Positions 12,108 to 25,600 of a stretch of 64,000 bases of DNA are shown one piece after another. The stretch spans positions 8,249,501 to 8,313,500 of the forward strand of contig JAFFSR010000218.1 of the NCBI GenBank assembly GCA_017163975.1, written 5' to 3'. The notes beneath the pieces are model-generated. The model made no database searches and was not told where the DNA came from. It was given only the letters and a program-made list of their open reading frames with translations. The translations under genes were made by a program, and so were the position numbers. Positions within the stretch are counted from its first letter, which is position 1; each line of letters opens with the position of its first letter. This DNA comes from Anastatus disparis (taxonomy: Eukaryota > Arthropoda > Insecta > Hymenoptera > Eupelmidae).

Positions 12108-14365
12108 ATATTCAATAATTTATTAACAAAATATAAATTAATTTTTAATTTTTTGTTTTTTTTATCACGGTTGAGAAACTTTGTCACTAAATTTACTTTT
12201 ATTTAACTAAATATTATTGCTATAGATAATTTAGTTTTAAATGAGGTAGGTTAATAGAAACACTTATGAAACATATAAAAACATGAAAAATCAAAAATGT
12301 TATATCGTACATTGTGAAAATGATTTTGAAATTAATAAAAATCGTTCCTTTCCATTTTATCGTATACATTTAACGCATAAATTCAAAGTAATTTATATAA
12401 AACACCGTTCAAGAGATAATCTTCAAAACTTTAAAAAAAATATCTAAAATTTTCCAACTATTTTCGTTAGAATATGTCAAACGTTTTACGCTTGGAAATT
12501 AGGGAAGCTATAATCCATAAAGCTTTCAAAGTGGATAAAATATTAACCCCATTTGAATTTTAAAAAAGATCATTTTTCTCTGTTTTTTAAGATATATTAA
12601 AATTTGCATTTTCACTAAAAAAGAAAGTGTAAAAAAAATGTCGCTTAAATAATCCATCAAAACAGATAGCAGAAGAGATGTAAAATTAAATTAGGAAAAA
12701 TTTGTTTTATACGATGGAAATTTAACTTTGTTAAAATTAAAGCAAATACATAAAATCATGATAAGCGTATAATAATTAAAACGAATCAGCATAATATATA
12801 ATAAGCATAGCTGTTCGACAATAAGCTCGCTGTACTTTTCAAGTCTAAAAATATATTACAATTGCAATTAATTAACAACGAAAAATTTATATACATATGA
12901 AATATTCATCTGATTATAATAATGACTTTATGCTTTATATACAAATACAAAATATGTTAATTAAATCAAGTATAAAAAAATGGAAGAATAAATAAGAACA
13001 GCTTTAGTCCTTTTCTTTTTTCTCTTCTTCGCGTTTATCAAAATGATTACGTATAATTTTATCTTTGAAGCTTAGATTAAATTTATAATAAAACAATTAA
13101 ATTTCAGTTCAATGCATAACATTACGCATAAAAAATAAGATGAAATTAAATGCAATAATACAGATTGCTTGCGTCACTAAGGCGTCGACGACTATTTTTT
13201 TTAACCGTGTACCCTTAACGTTCGTTTTTCCTTCACTCGTGCAAACATCAAAGACGCCAGTAGATTATATAAGTAGAAAAGAGAAAGCAAAAGAAAATTT
13301 AAAAAAAAAGAAGAAATAAAAAAAAAGCATCTTTAGTTAGTGAGTGACTAACGAGGCCAAGAAGCCACGCGCAACGACTTTTGTGACATTATTATTTTCA
13401 CGCGATGGATGCATTTGCGATTCGTGTATTTTGCTTTTATTTTATTTTCGTTTCGTTTTCAAATTTTTAATTGAAAACAATGAAAAAAAAACGCGATGTT
13501 TGGTATCAATTATAATTGAAGAAATGTTTTCGCGTATAAAAATTCTGTGAATAGTTTCTTCTCTTTTTAATTTCTACATTTTAACTTTGTTCTTGAAAGT
13601 TTAATAAATTTTCTAGTGATAAAAATTACATAAATAATTTCTTTTCATTCCAACTTATACATTTGATTTTGTTTTCGAAAATTGAATAAATATTTTATGA
13701 AACTTTTGGTGTAAATTATAAACAACCCCAAGTTCCTAGAATTAAAATTTTGATAATCTTAAAGTATGTATATGTTTTGTATCGACAAACTATAATGGAA
13801 TTTTATAGTTCAGGATTCAATATAATTAACTTAACTTTATAAAAAATTCATCGATTATACGCATATGAAGTACACCCATGGCTTATATAAGAAAAAGCAA
13901 ATAATTCACAAATTTGTAGTTTATTTATGCTTTTACGCTTGTGTAAATCAAATGAATAAATAAATGCTGAATTGGTAACTTTCCGTTACGAATTAAGTTA
14001 TTCTACCGTTTCCGTATATGAAAAAAGGTGTATCCCTAAATGTATGAAATATACAGACTAATATATAAATTTCCACATAAATATTATATATCTGGTTGTT
14101 TTTCGATAAACCTGAGATTCATACTGTAAAAGTATATACGAGAATAAATGAATATTCTAAAAATAAACGACTGTTAAATTGAAACTTGAGCAGTCATATC
14201 AAAGTTTCATCATTTCAATCTAAAAAAAAAAACATGAGATGGTCGAAATCCGATCCACATATGAATTATTTATAAATAAATCAAAGAATCATACCGAATA
14301 TAACGTATAATTAATAAAATTAATTAAAAACAAATCTGTATATGTGTATATTGATCAACATATTT
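12108..14365. other. Non-coding A/T-rich DNA
   Basis: No gene is visible. The sequence is dominated by A/T homopolymer-like text. A slightly CpG-enriched patch at 13160-13260 and a short open frame at 13344-13550 lack motifs or splice signals. Confidence 0.55.
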
Positions 14366-14452
14366 ATTTAATATTTTTTTCTCTCTTTTAATGTTGCAGG
14401 TGAGTAGTTTTACGCGCTCGAACGAGTCGTGCATTATAACAGTTCAGTAAGT
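14366..14452 (+). promoter_or_regulatory. Recursive (ratchet) splice site 1 with downstream recursive exon
   Basis: A pyrimidine-rich tract (14371-14390, including TTTTTTTCTCTCTTTTAA) runs into TGTTGCAG, which is followed with no intervening base by GTGAGT. The CAG ends at 14399 and the GT begins at 14400. A 3' splice site fused to a regenerated 5' splice site is the signature of zero-length recursive splicing known from giant fly introns. A second strong donor, CA|GTAAGT, starts at 14447. It delimits a 47-nt recursive exon (14400-14446), as exon-definition models of recursive splicing expect. No coding exon surrounds the site, so its role would be stepwise removal of a long plus-strand intron. 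Function is inferred from sequence only. Confidence 0.7.
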
Positions 14453-17400
14453 TTCTTAATTAAGTTAATACCTTTCGATAAATCTTTAAAGCTTGAGAGA
14501 GGAGAAAAGTACGAGATATAGTATAGTAGTGGTAGTAGTCGTAATGAGAATAAAGATCACCGGTTCAAGCGTAAATAACCGAAAACTTTTTTCACTGCGT
14601 CGGTTATTATATTGTTGTTATGATTTCTAGAGGGATGCTTTATTTTCTTGCTAGTAATGTTTACGCGTCATTTACTTTTCTTCCTTTTTTTTTTGCTTTG
14701 GTATATAAAAGATTGATACTTTATTATGTGTCGTTAGATTTTTTTTTTACGCAATTACGTTCATTAGTGAAATTAAGAATTTATAGTTATTTTTATGCTT
14801 ATTGAATTTTTAAATAGAAAATAATTAAATGATATAACGATTTGGTCTTTTAGTGTTTTTTAAAAGTAAGATAACTGCGTCAGTTTGTAATTACCTTAAA
14901 AATGTTACCACTCGATAGATAGCTACATCCAAAATCACGAATTGATACATAGAGAAAAAAGATCATCTCTAGAAGCAAAAAAAGTATTCTACCTGAGTCA
15001 AATCTTTAAAAATGAACACAAAATCTACTTCTTGAAAGTGAAAGGTATTATTTTTGAAAATTGATTCAAAAAATATATTTTTATCACTCGTGATACAATA
15101 ATTTTTAATTTATTTAGAACGTTTTTCATTTATAATAAAGTCAAATCACAACCTAATGTTTCCTCTTGAAAACAATTTCAAAGATTTCAATTTTTGTTGA
15201 ATAAATTATTGCTATGGATATACACATCTAATTAATCCCATATAATAATGAAAAATTCCAACAATAATATTAAAATCAATCGAAAAAATATATAACCGAA
15301 TAAACTCTTGATCCGATAAAAATTATCCGGCACTCAATCTAAAAATACTACAACGAAAAGCTTAGTCCCCATAAAAACAAATCTTTCTCACTCAACGTAT
15401 TCAAAAGAATCCTTTACGACCCACCCGTTCCCGAATAAAAAATAAAGTACCAGATAATGCGAACAACGCTTTAGCACTTGGCTCCTCAACCCATTAAAAT
15501 TCAAAGTAATTCAAGAAAAAGAAAAAAAGAGAGAAAGAAATAAGTCAAAATTGGGGAGCTGGAGAGAATGTTCCCTGTAGTACAACCGGAAGAAAAGAGG
15601 AGAAAAAAAAGAAGAAAGTGACTCTTCAACTAACCCCACTGACCCTGTTTTATTTCATGTTATAGTTGAATTCTTTAGCAACGTCGATTTTACTCAATTC
15701 AGATAGAGACCCTTGACGACATATACGTATGCAAGCCTTGTCGCCTTTTCTTATAAACATGGCTATTTTGTGGCTCTTTTAGCGACTACTTTTTTTTTTC
15801 TTGGAACGAGTAAAAATCTCTTTTTTTGTACCTTTTTTTATGAGTTGCTTGTGGAAATTCTGATTTTTAGACACTTTTATTTCTCAAAGATATGATTTAA
15901 AAATTGTTTTATTTTTTTTAATACCTCCTTTTAAAAGAGGTTATTATTAATGTATTACTTAGTATATAAAGCAATTACGACTAAAGTTTTCAATATTAAC
16001 CTATCGGCGTACTGCAAAAGCTATTATAGTAGCTAAACTTTTGATGGCTCCTTGGCACGTAATCAATATAAAACACCATTTTTATCCATTTTCTTCGATA
16101 AAATATACATCTCAAATGCTGACACTTTAGAGGTTAATTTTAAATATGTATTGATTATCAAGCGCTCTAATTGTTTATTATTAATTTGCATATGAATTGA
16201 TGTGCCGATAATTTAACAAGATATATATTTATAAAATGATGATCTGAGGTGCATTTGCATTTTATTTGAGATACGGTTGGCGATTGAATATGTTAATGAG
16301 GTTAGGATATGTTAACATGAGACAAAGTAGCAGATGTCTTCGTGGTCCGCGTGCTACTGCTTAGTAGCCTTCTACTGTGCTTATCCCCGTAACGCAATGT
16401 TTTATTTGCATTTCTTAGTATTTTTCTTTGAAACCAATGGTAACAAAACTTCATCGAAGAAAATACATATTCTTATATTCATTATCTGTTTAAATATATT
16501 TTTTTTTCTTCCTTCTAACCTCAAAATCGCAACTTGATTGTTATTTTTTCTCTCTCAGGAAAAAAAATGACACTTCTCAACTAGAGAGAGAAGGCTTATT
16601 TTCGAAACACATTACTGCCCTCGCCTTCGACTCAAGCCGTAAACTTCTCGTTTCAAAAATAAAGCCTATCCTCACCTGTTAACATACAATTTTGTTACTA
16701 CTTTTTGATAAAATTAAATGAAAAACTTGCTGCTTTTCATAAGTTTATTCAATTCATTATTTATATTTTTGAAGAACTTGTTGATAAAAAAACATTTAAA
16801 AAATTCAGAGTAATTTATTTAAAGTAAAGAATTTTTTAATTCAATTTTGACAATATGTTTTTAAGAATTTATTTTTTTATAACACCCGAACCTCTTTGGA
16901 ATAAAAAATGTTAATTATAGACCAACTCACATAAAATGCGTGTGATACATTCCCCAGTTGACAATACAATCAATATTCGAACATAAGTTTTATTAGTAAA
17001 GCAATAATTTTAAATCATTGAACAATTTTATGATTAGTATTATTTTATCGAACTTCATTAACTATTAATTATGTTATCGTTATACATTTATCATTCAGAA
17101 ATAATTATTTATTCACTAATCAAATGCCGCATTCAATTAAATTACAAATAACGAAATATTTTGGGTATCACTTAACCAATAAAATCATAACCTATCATTT
17201 GTTATTTTATTGAAATGCAACTTGCGTAATTATTGATGTGATTCACTTTTACGCTTTTAGAAATATAGGTACGATCAATCGGTAAATAGGTAATTGAGGA
17301 TAATTTTAACTTTCGAATTATTTAGGTTCATAAATTTTAATGGAAATAAATTATATATTAATAAAAAATATGTTTGAAATGTGATCTGTAATTTATTATA

Positions 17401-18402
17401 AAAAATAGCATATTTTAGAATTTTAAAAGACGATTGAAATATAATTATTTGAAATAAAATTAACATTTTGTCATTCAAATATGATTTACGATGGATAATT
17501 ATCAAGCTTGGAAACCTAATGAATAAAATTCTGAAAAATACCAACACTTATCTGCAACATGAACAACATATTCTTGTTTATTAGAATATGTTGTTAGTAT
17601 GACTAGTATATACACCAAACTCTTTTATTAGCAACTAGACAACTTGTCGTTAAAAATGACAAATAAGCAAATCTTTCATAGAAATTTTTTTATTACGAAA
17701 CATTATTCACATTATCTTAAAAAAATGAGATCATTTGTCCAAGAGAAAGTTCAGTACAGTAGATGCGGACAGTCAATTTCCAGTAGTATTAGAAAAGCAC
17801 AGCGAGACATGGTTGTTTCACATTTAAAACTATCTTTACAAAACAAAAATAATTGTATCTATAATATAAATAATGAATAACGTCGTGACTGATAAAAACC
17901 AAACATGTATTATTTAATTAGTATTAAAATAAACAAACTTATTTAAATACAAATTTGTTTATTAACAGGGCATCCTAGGCTCGGCTTTTAAAATTTTAAT
18001 TCTAAAATTAATTTTAAGCAAAAATAAAATTGATGAAAAAGTCTACTCTTGAAAAAAAAACTGATCAGCCAAGGCACATGCGCTTATCACATAATTTTTC
18101 AATTTAAGATGGTATCTAATTGTGCATGTTGAACGAAAAAAAATAAAATGAAGAAATATAATTTAAATTAATAGGCGCAAAGTGCAAGCATATTTTAGTT
18201 GGATAATATATAATGAATATATAAACAGATTTGTGTATCAATATTTGATGAATAATAGATTAATTTTAAATGACGACAAAATTTCATAATTAATGTTATT
18301 TCATCGAATTTCATTAACAATGTTAATAAAGTCAACTTGTTATAATAGTCATAAGAAACATATTACTTATTCATTAAATCAAATTCCGCTTTTAATTTAA
18401 TT
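14453..18402. other. Non-coding A/T-rich DNA
   Basis: No gene is supported. GA-rich tracts lie at 15515-15540 and 15590-15620. The segment 16975-17150 is a diverged copy of 18265-18402, which flanks the large foldback. A perfect hairpin sits at 17562-17595. The 78-codon frame at 17644-17880 has no recognisable domain and lies in sequence of the same composition as its surroundings, so I do not call it a gene. Confidence 0.5.
17562..17595. repeat. Short perfect hairpin
   Basis: Two 13-nt arms, AACAACATATTCT and its exact reverse complement AGAATATGTTGTT, are separated by an 8-nt loop. The arms are too short for a miRNA precursor. It may be a remnant of an inverted-repeat element. Confidence 0.75.
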
Positions 18403-19621
18403 CCCTGCTAGAACAGGACGTTATAAAGACGTCATTAAGACGTTTTAAAAATCACGAGAAAACGTCCATTTTAAATGTATAAAATGACGTTCAAAAAACG
18501 TCTTTTAAACGTTATTTTGGCCGCGGTATTTTTCACAAAAAAGTTGACAGATAGGTATAGAGACGTATTAAAGACGTTTTAAAAACGTATATACTACGAG
18601 TGATGGACGTTATTCATACGAGACGTTTTTAAAACGTCTTTTAAACGTCTTAAAAAGATTCTTAGAGACGTTTTCAAAACGTCTTTTAAACGTCTTGAAA
18701 ACGTCCCTAAATATGTGTAAAAAAATTTTAATAGATTACATTACTTTTATTCACATATACGACACAGTACATAAAATAATAATTAGAGGTTATATATTTA
18801 TCATTAAGAAAAGAAATATACGAAAGTAGGGATATTTTTACTTATCTGATTGAATCCGATTTCAGCCTCCATTATTGGGCAGATCATCAATATAAATATT
18901 TAATTCATACATTAATTTTTATAATTTTTTGAACTGATGCTGTCCCATATTTTCGAATGCCTAATCATCTTGTTTGTTTATTGGTTACTAACGAATTTTT
19001 ATCTATCACCTTTCTCTTTAATAACAAATAAACAGTCAATTTGAAGATGATAAGGCATTTGAAAATCTGGGACAGCATCAGTTGCAGCAAAAAGTTATAA
19101 AAATTAATGTATGAATTAAATATTTATATTGTTAATCCGTCCTGTGATGGAGACTGAAATCATTACGGATTCAATAAGATAAGTAAAATCATCCCTACTT
19201 TTGTATATTTTTTTTCCTAATAATAAATATATAACCTCTAATTATTATTTTATTTACTGTGTCATATATGTGAATAAAAGTAATGTAATCTATTAAAATT
19301 TTTTTATACATATTTAGGGACGTTTTAAAGACGTTTAAATGACGTTTTGAAAACGTCTCTAAGAATCTTTTTAAGACGTTTAAAAGACGTTTTAAAAACG
19401 TCTCGCATGAATAACGTCCATCACTCGTAGTATATACGTTTTTAAAACGTCTTTAATACGTCTCTATACCTATCTATCAACTTTTTTGTGAAAAATACCG
19501 TGGCCAAAATAACGTTTAAAAGACGTTTTTTGAACGTCATTTTATACATTTAAAATGGACGTTTTCTCGTGATTTTCAAAACGTCTTAATGACGTCTTTA
19601 TAACGTCCTGTTCTAGCAGGG
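18403..19621. mobile_element. 1.2-kb foldback element built of ACGT palindromes
   Basis: A near-complete inverted repeat. The left arm (18403-18990) and right arm (19019-19621) are closely matching reverse complements separated by only about 28 nt. The termini are CCCTGCTAGAACAGGACGTT on the left and its exact reverse complement on the right. The outer 320 bp of each arm is an array of degenerate subrepeats of the type AAAACGTCTTTTAAACGTC, with about 18 ACGT cores per arm by eye. The inner arm is ordinary A/T-rich text containing GATGCTGTCCCA and ATGTATGAATTAAATATTTA. There is no open frame, so it is non-autonomous. The target duplication is unclear; TT on both sides is possible. If transcribed it would form a hairpin of roughly 590 bp. 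The superfamily is not recognised. Confidence 0.9.
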
Positions 19622-22600
19622 TTATATTATAAAATGTTTAGAATGACAAATTAAAGATAAATGCATAAACAACATGTTTGTTACGCTACGAAAATTTTGT
19701 ATAATTAATTATTGTCGTCCAATTTTATGCTTTTTAGATATTTACTTTTAAAATAATTATTTTAAAACTAATTTACTAACGAATTTAAACGAAAAAGAAT
19801 TCAAACATAATTATTTCAATATAAATGAATATTAAAATGAATAATAAATAAGTTTTTGAAAAACAATACGTAATAGTACAGTCGCTAAAGCATCTAAATT
19901 TTTTAACCCTTCGATCTTTCGCGTTAAATCGTTAAATCCTTAAAATTTGCAAGAGTTGAATTGAGGCAAGCGCAAATACAAAGCTTATCCATCAAAAAAT
20001 ATGGAATGAGTGGATATAAAAGAGCGCGACAATGTTATCTGCTTGTATTATAAGCCTTTCTGAATATCAGTTTTAAAGCGCAATTTGATGGATATGATTT
20101 TTTTTAATAAGTATATTTTTAAAACTGGAAAATCGAAGCTGATAAGATAAGCTGAGAGAAAGAAAGAGGTTTGAATAGTTTTTAGATACTGAAAAATGGG
20201 CTGATCTAGTAAGTTTTTGTAACAATGGAATTATGTGAACGTTCTCTACAAATCTCTAATATTGTCTCTTGAATTTTAAGTGAATCCTTTTTAACTAATG
20301 TTTTTTTGGATTAATAATCCTCTATAAATTAAGACTTTTCAGATGCACAAAACATAAATTTGAACATTGATATGAATGGATGATGGAGCCAACTAATTTA
20401 AAATTGATAAGCTTTGAATATTAGATTGTAATAATTAAATGAAGATAAAAGGAGTATAAATGAAAATTTCATAGATTTGAGAGTTTTAACGAGATTAGAA
20501 TTTTAGAAAATTTTACTAACAAGGTTAGCTTAATTAAACGATGATTTCTACAAATTCGATTGAATTTAGATAAAACTAAAGATAAAGTTTAAATGATAAT
20601 ATTATTGTATAAAGAATTGATAAATTTTAATCAAAAAAACCTTTTACCCAAAGAAACAGCCAAAATCAATAACCTAAAAGGTCTACCAAAAATTCCAGTT
20701 CCACTAAAAATAAATAAAAATTACGAGCAAATAATATAGTTATCAAAAAAAGAAGAAGAAGGGAAGAAAAAAATGTTCTCTATCGAGGCGGTAGTGTGCA
20801 TCGGGCTTGCTACACTGATATAATATACTGTGGATATACGATATGTGTATGCTCGGCCAAGAACGAGCGATTTATCTTAGAAACGTTGTGGGGTTTTAAG
20901 CTCTTTGCTGCATGGAGTATGTATATAACTATACACGTATATGTATATATATAGCTATCGAAGCGTTCAGTGAAGCTGGGTCTTGGAAACGCTGTACCGG
21001 CGGTGTACGCGCGAGCTTGTGTGATTTTATCTTTATGTTCTCCACGAGCTTGGATGGCAAGTATTGGAAGCCGAAGTGAAGAGAAAGAGTAAAAGAGAAA
21101 GAGAGCAGAGGAAGAGAGAGAGAGGAAGGCTGAACTGAAGCGCCAGTAGAGAGAAGCCCGCTATTGAATTTTAATAAGGTGGTAAGGAAAGTCAATGAAG
21201 TGAGTTTAAAGCCGAAAGTTAAAGTGACTGTAGCAATTTCCGGCCGCTTGAACTTACCTGAACGCGCAAGCGGAGGACGAGCTTGACTCTCCAGGAAAAC
21301 CTGCGGCCTTCTTAAGAAGGTGGTAACTATTTTTTTATTGACTATTACTATATATATATATACATATACTTCTCAAACTCGTGTTGGCATAAGGAGTGGC
21401 AGCATGTTTTTTTCTTCATCTTCTTCTTCTTTTTTTTTTTATAAGCGTCTTAAAGAGCTGTTATTGTTACTTTTATGAATTCATTATTTTTGTAAAAAGA
21501 AGATTTTTATATGTATATCCCGTTTTTAATGAGGTTTAAGGTTGACTTTAAAGTATTTCACTTAACCTTTCTACAGCCACTTGAGTGGTATATGCATAAA
21601 CTGGGTATTTTGGAGGAGTTATCTCTACTTTCCATGCAGAAGGACTTAGAGTTAAAGTATGACGAGAAAACTTTTTCAAACACACGTAACATATCAAGTT
21701 TTTTTTTTTCAAATTAATTGATGTCCAAGGAATTTAAAATTTATTGCGGTATAAAGATTCCAGCAAATATTAAAAATTTTAATAAGAAAAATGACAAAAC
21801 GTAATTTTAAAGTTTTGATAAACGTTATCCCAGAACTTGGCGAAAGTTACATAACCTCAAATATCTCAAAAAATGTTAATCCAGAATCTGATCTACAAGC
21901 ATTAGATATGCTATTGCATTAGCTAGATTATAAAATTTATTATATTACATTTTTAGAAAATTAAAAAAAAAATGAAATAACGATGTACAGAATAAAGATG
22001 AAATCTTGAAAGATACTGAAAGTCTAAGAAACATTAACTAATTTATCTTCGAACTACGACATATAAAGCTATAACTTAACCATTAAAACAATCTCAGACA
22101 ATCTTACGACGAAGCCCATTTCTATTCAGCTTCGTCATCATTTCTTGTGCCTCTAACGATCTGGCGCTCATGTACATAAACTCCCTTTGATAAAACAATT
22201 GTTACGTGTATACTATACTCTTTACAAGAAGACAAGTTAAGACCGCAAAATGCATCAAAAGAGAGAAAGGAATAAGGAGAGAGAGAGAGAGTGAGTGAAC
22301 AAGAATTTCATCTCTAAAATCCATCCCGCCTTTGCGATTGACAAAAGCATGGTAAAGGGGGGTATGATGTGCTCTCTCGCACTAAAACGCCAAGTACAAC
22401 TTCTAATCAACCGCGGAAACACAACTAAACTCTAAAGTCTTATAACCTAACATCCTTATATACCTAAAAGAGCACATACAGTTACCTCTCAAAGCCGAAA
22501 GTCCAAATGAAATTTCTCCGAATGGCGTCAATTACCACAGAGACATTCGCTCTCTACCATTCTATATATCCTTTTCTCTTTCACTCTCTTCTTCTTCTTC

Positions 22601-25600
22601 TTCTTGCAAGCGAGTAAAGCTCCTAGCGTATAGACGATATACAGAATGAAAAGCCAGAGCTATACATATATACAGCAACGGTGAGAGTAAGTGAGAAAGA
22701 GAAAGTAGAGGTTAGGAATAAAGGGGTAGAGAGCAAGTAGAAAGCAACGCGAGAAGGGCGGAGATCAGTAGTAGCAGCCTGCTAGAGGATAGCCAAGCTA
22801 TACGCCAGCAGCTTTAGGAATGTAATATTTGGCTCTCTCGCTTCGTACCGAGCTTTCACTACCCTCGCACACACGCATATACCCACACACATTTACTTAT
22901 ACATGTGTATATATTATATAGACTGCATAGAACTGTGTATTACTCAAACGCACTCTATGTATACCATCACAAAGAAAAGAGGGTTACACGAAGGATGAAA
23001 AGTGGATCGTGATATATTTAAGCGCCGAGATGAAGATTGTTGAAAATTTTATTTTAATTTTCAAGCACTTTTAAAACTCCAAGTCGTATATACGCTAGAG
23101 TAATTGTTTAACTAAATGATCGCGCTACACAGTGTGGCTGATCGTTAGCAGAATCGTAAACTCATATTATTTTTTATATATTTAGGACTTTGGTGTACCT
23201 AAATGTTTATTACGGTTGTAAGAATTTAAATATATTTAACCTTTTGTTTTTAATGCTTCGAGTTCAAACTTTTTTTCAAACAAGTAATGGATCATTTTTG
23301 ATCTCATGTAATTCCAAAACTACTGGATGTTTTTATTTTAAGAAATTCTTTAGTATAGTTTAAATTATGTTTGAATCATTCATCAATATCATAAGTACTC
23401 CTAAAGTCTTTGATGTACTTTAAAAAATTCACCAAAAGAAAAATAGATTTTTTGCAAAAATTGGAATTTTAGAGAAAATTTTCAACGTGAATAAAAACTG
23501 TTTGTTAAATTTTTTAATATCCTGTGTTAATTATGCTCATAATTTACACAGTTAATAAGGAAAAAATTACATAATACGGAACTTGTTCTTAATTTTATTA
23601 TACAACTATAATAAAGATAATTAAGAAAATACAAATATTGAACATCTTTATTTTCTTAATTATTAGTAATGAGGTAATTTATTATTGATAAGGACAAAGG
23701 TCAAATCTATGGTGAAATATGTGCCATTAAGAATTAAAATCGTTCATTCCAGAAAGGAAATTGAGTACTCGTCTACATGGGACACGCAGGCCCTTAATTT
23801 CATATGTCTGATAGTTTTACCCTTTGTCTTCTGTGGATATATATCAGAACATTTTTCGCATTCAAATTTAAGCACTTGACATACCGGTTATGTAAACACG
23901 AGCTACTTAAATTCGCGCGTGTATAAAAATTTATAATTTATGCACTTATACCAAAAAAAACGTTTTTTTTCGTATTAAATACTGCAATGGTGAAGATTGC
24001 ATTTGGTAAGATGCATAAAAGCGTAATATTACATTTTGTCATTTCCACGAAATTTTAAAAATTTTCTATAATTTTAATTTTCAACTGAATATTATTACTA
24101 AAATAATTTTCTATTTTGCAAAAACGAATTTGCATTTTCAAAAGACTATGCACGAAAAAATCCAAAATAGTCCCTCATATACCATTCGCATAAAGTAAAG
24201 AAAACCAAGAAAAAAAAAGAACACATGCTTTAACAGAACAAAAAATGCCAGACAAGAATATGTATCTATACGCCGTATCCTCGTTGTGTAATTTAGAATT
24301 TTCTTACATCAGTGCGTGGCAAGCAATATACGTAAAAACGAAGAATATGAGAAAGTAAAGCGAGGAAGTTGAAAAAAGAAAAAAAAAATGTACAAGCAGA
24401 AAAAGAGAGAGAATAAAAGAGACAGCAGCGAAATGACCGAATCGTACAGAATGAAAAGTTGCAAGGTTTACTGGAATACACATATGTATGTAGTTTCCAG
24501 CCTAACTAGAACACATGGCTTCTAATAAAAAAAAAAAGAAAAAGAGAGAAAAAAACTATATAGAGATAGAAAATATACGCGCTGAGAAAAAGTACATGTA
24601 TATGTACGCAAGGCTGAATCGCTCGATAAAAAGAAATAAGAAACAAACACGAGCTTGAGAACTGCTCCTCGTTACTTTGCGATAACATGTTCTAGTTTGT
24701 TACAGTGTGTAGATATATTTTTTTATGTTAAAAATCTAAAAAAAGGATAACGCGGTTGAAGTTATAAATTAAATGAAAATTTATAGTTTTTTTTTTAATT
24801 TTAATTGAATATAAAACTTGTGTTAAAACACGTGTAAGTGAAAAAAAACGTCGGCTATCGGAATTTCGATTAAAATCCCTTTGCTATACATTTTAGAAAA
24901 CCGCTACTAAATGTCCATGCGAGTGCTTTTTTAAAAAGCTATCGAATTAAATTTTATTTTAATATTTTTTTAAATACTCTTTTTTTTTATATAAAAAGTG
25001 TACAATTTATAATTCTAAAGAATTTCTTTTAAACAATTTATGTAGCACTTGATATCACGACACTTGCGAGCATTTTTAATCAAATAAAGCGAAAATAATT
25101 GAAATTGACATAACTAATAAAATAGAATACCGATATCGGATTTTCAATTAACATCATTTTTTCCACCGGCCACATCTAGTTATTACTTTTAACTGCGCGT
25201 TTCTTTTTAAAAATCTATTCGTAAAAAAGGTGATGTCAAAATATATTTCATTTTATTCATTTTTTTTTCTGGGGAGAAAAAATTTTCAGATTAACATTTT
25301 CCTTTGCTAATCAAGGAAAAAACCTGGAACCCATATCTTAAAATTTTCATCCTTTAACCATCATCAATTTTTCATGCGTACAAGAAAAGTGAGAGAAAAA
25401 AAAAGGTAGAATACGACTCATAAATAAAAGAAGAAAGAAAAGAAGAAAAAAAAAGACATCTTGAAAAAATAAGATAGACAAGAAAGAGAGAGAAAATTTT
25501 TACCATCCCAAGCCTTAAGCTTGACGTTTGCTGAAGCGTTAAGTCTCGCAAGTAGAAAACGGCCGGCAGTCGTGCAATTTTGCGTGGGTGTAAGAAGAAA

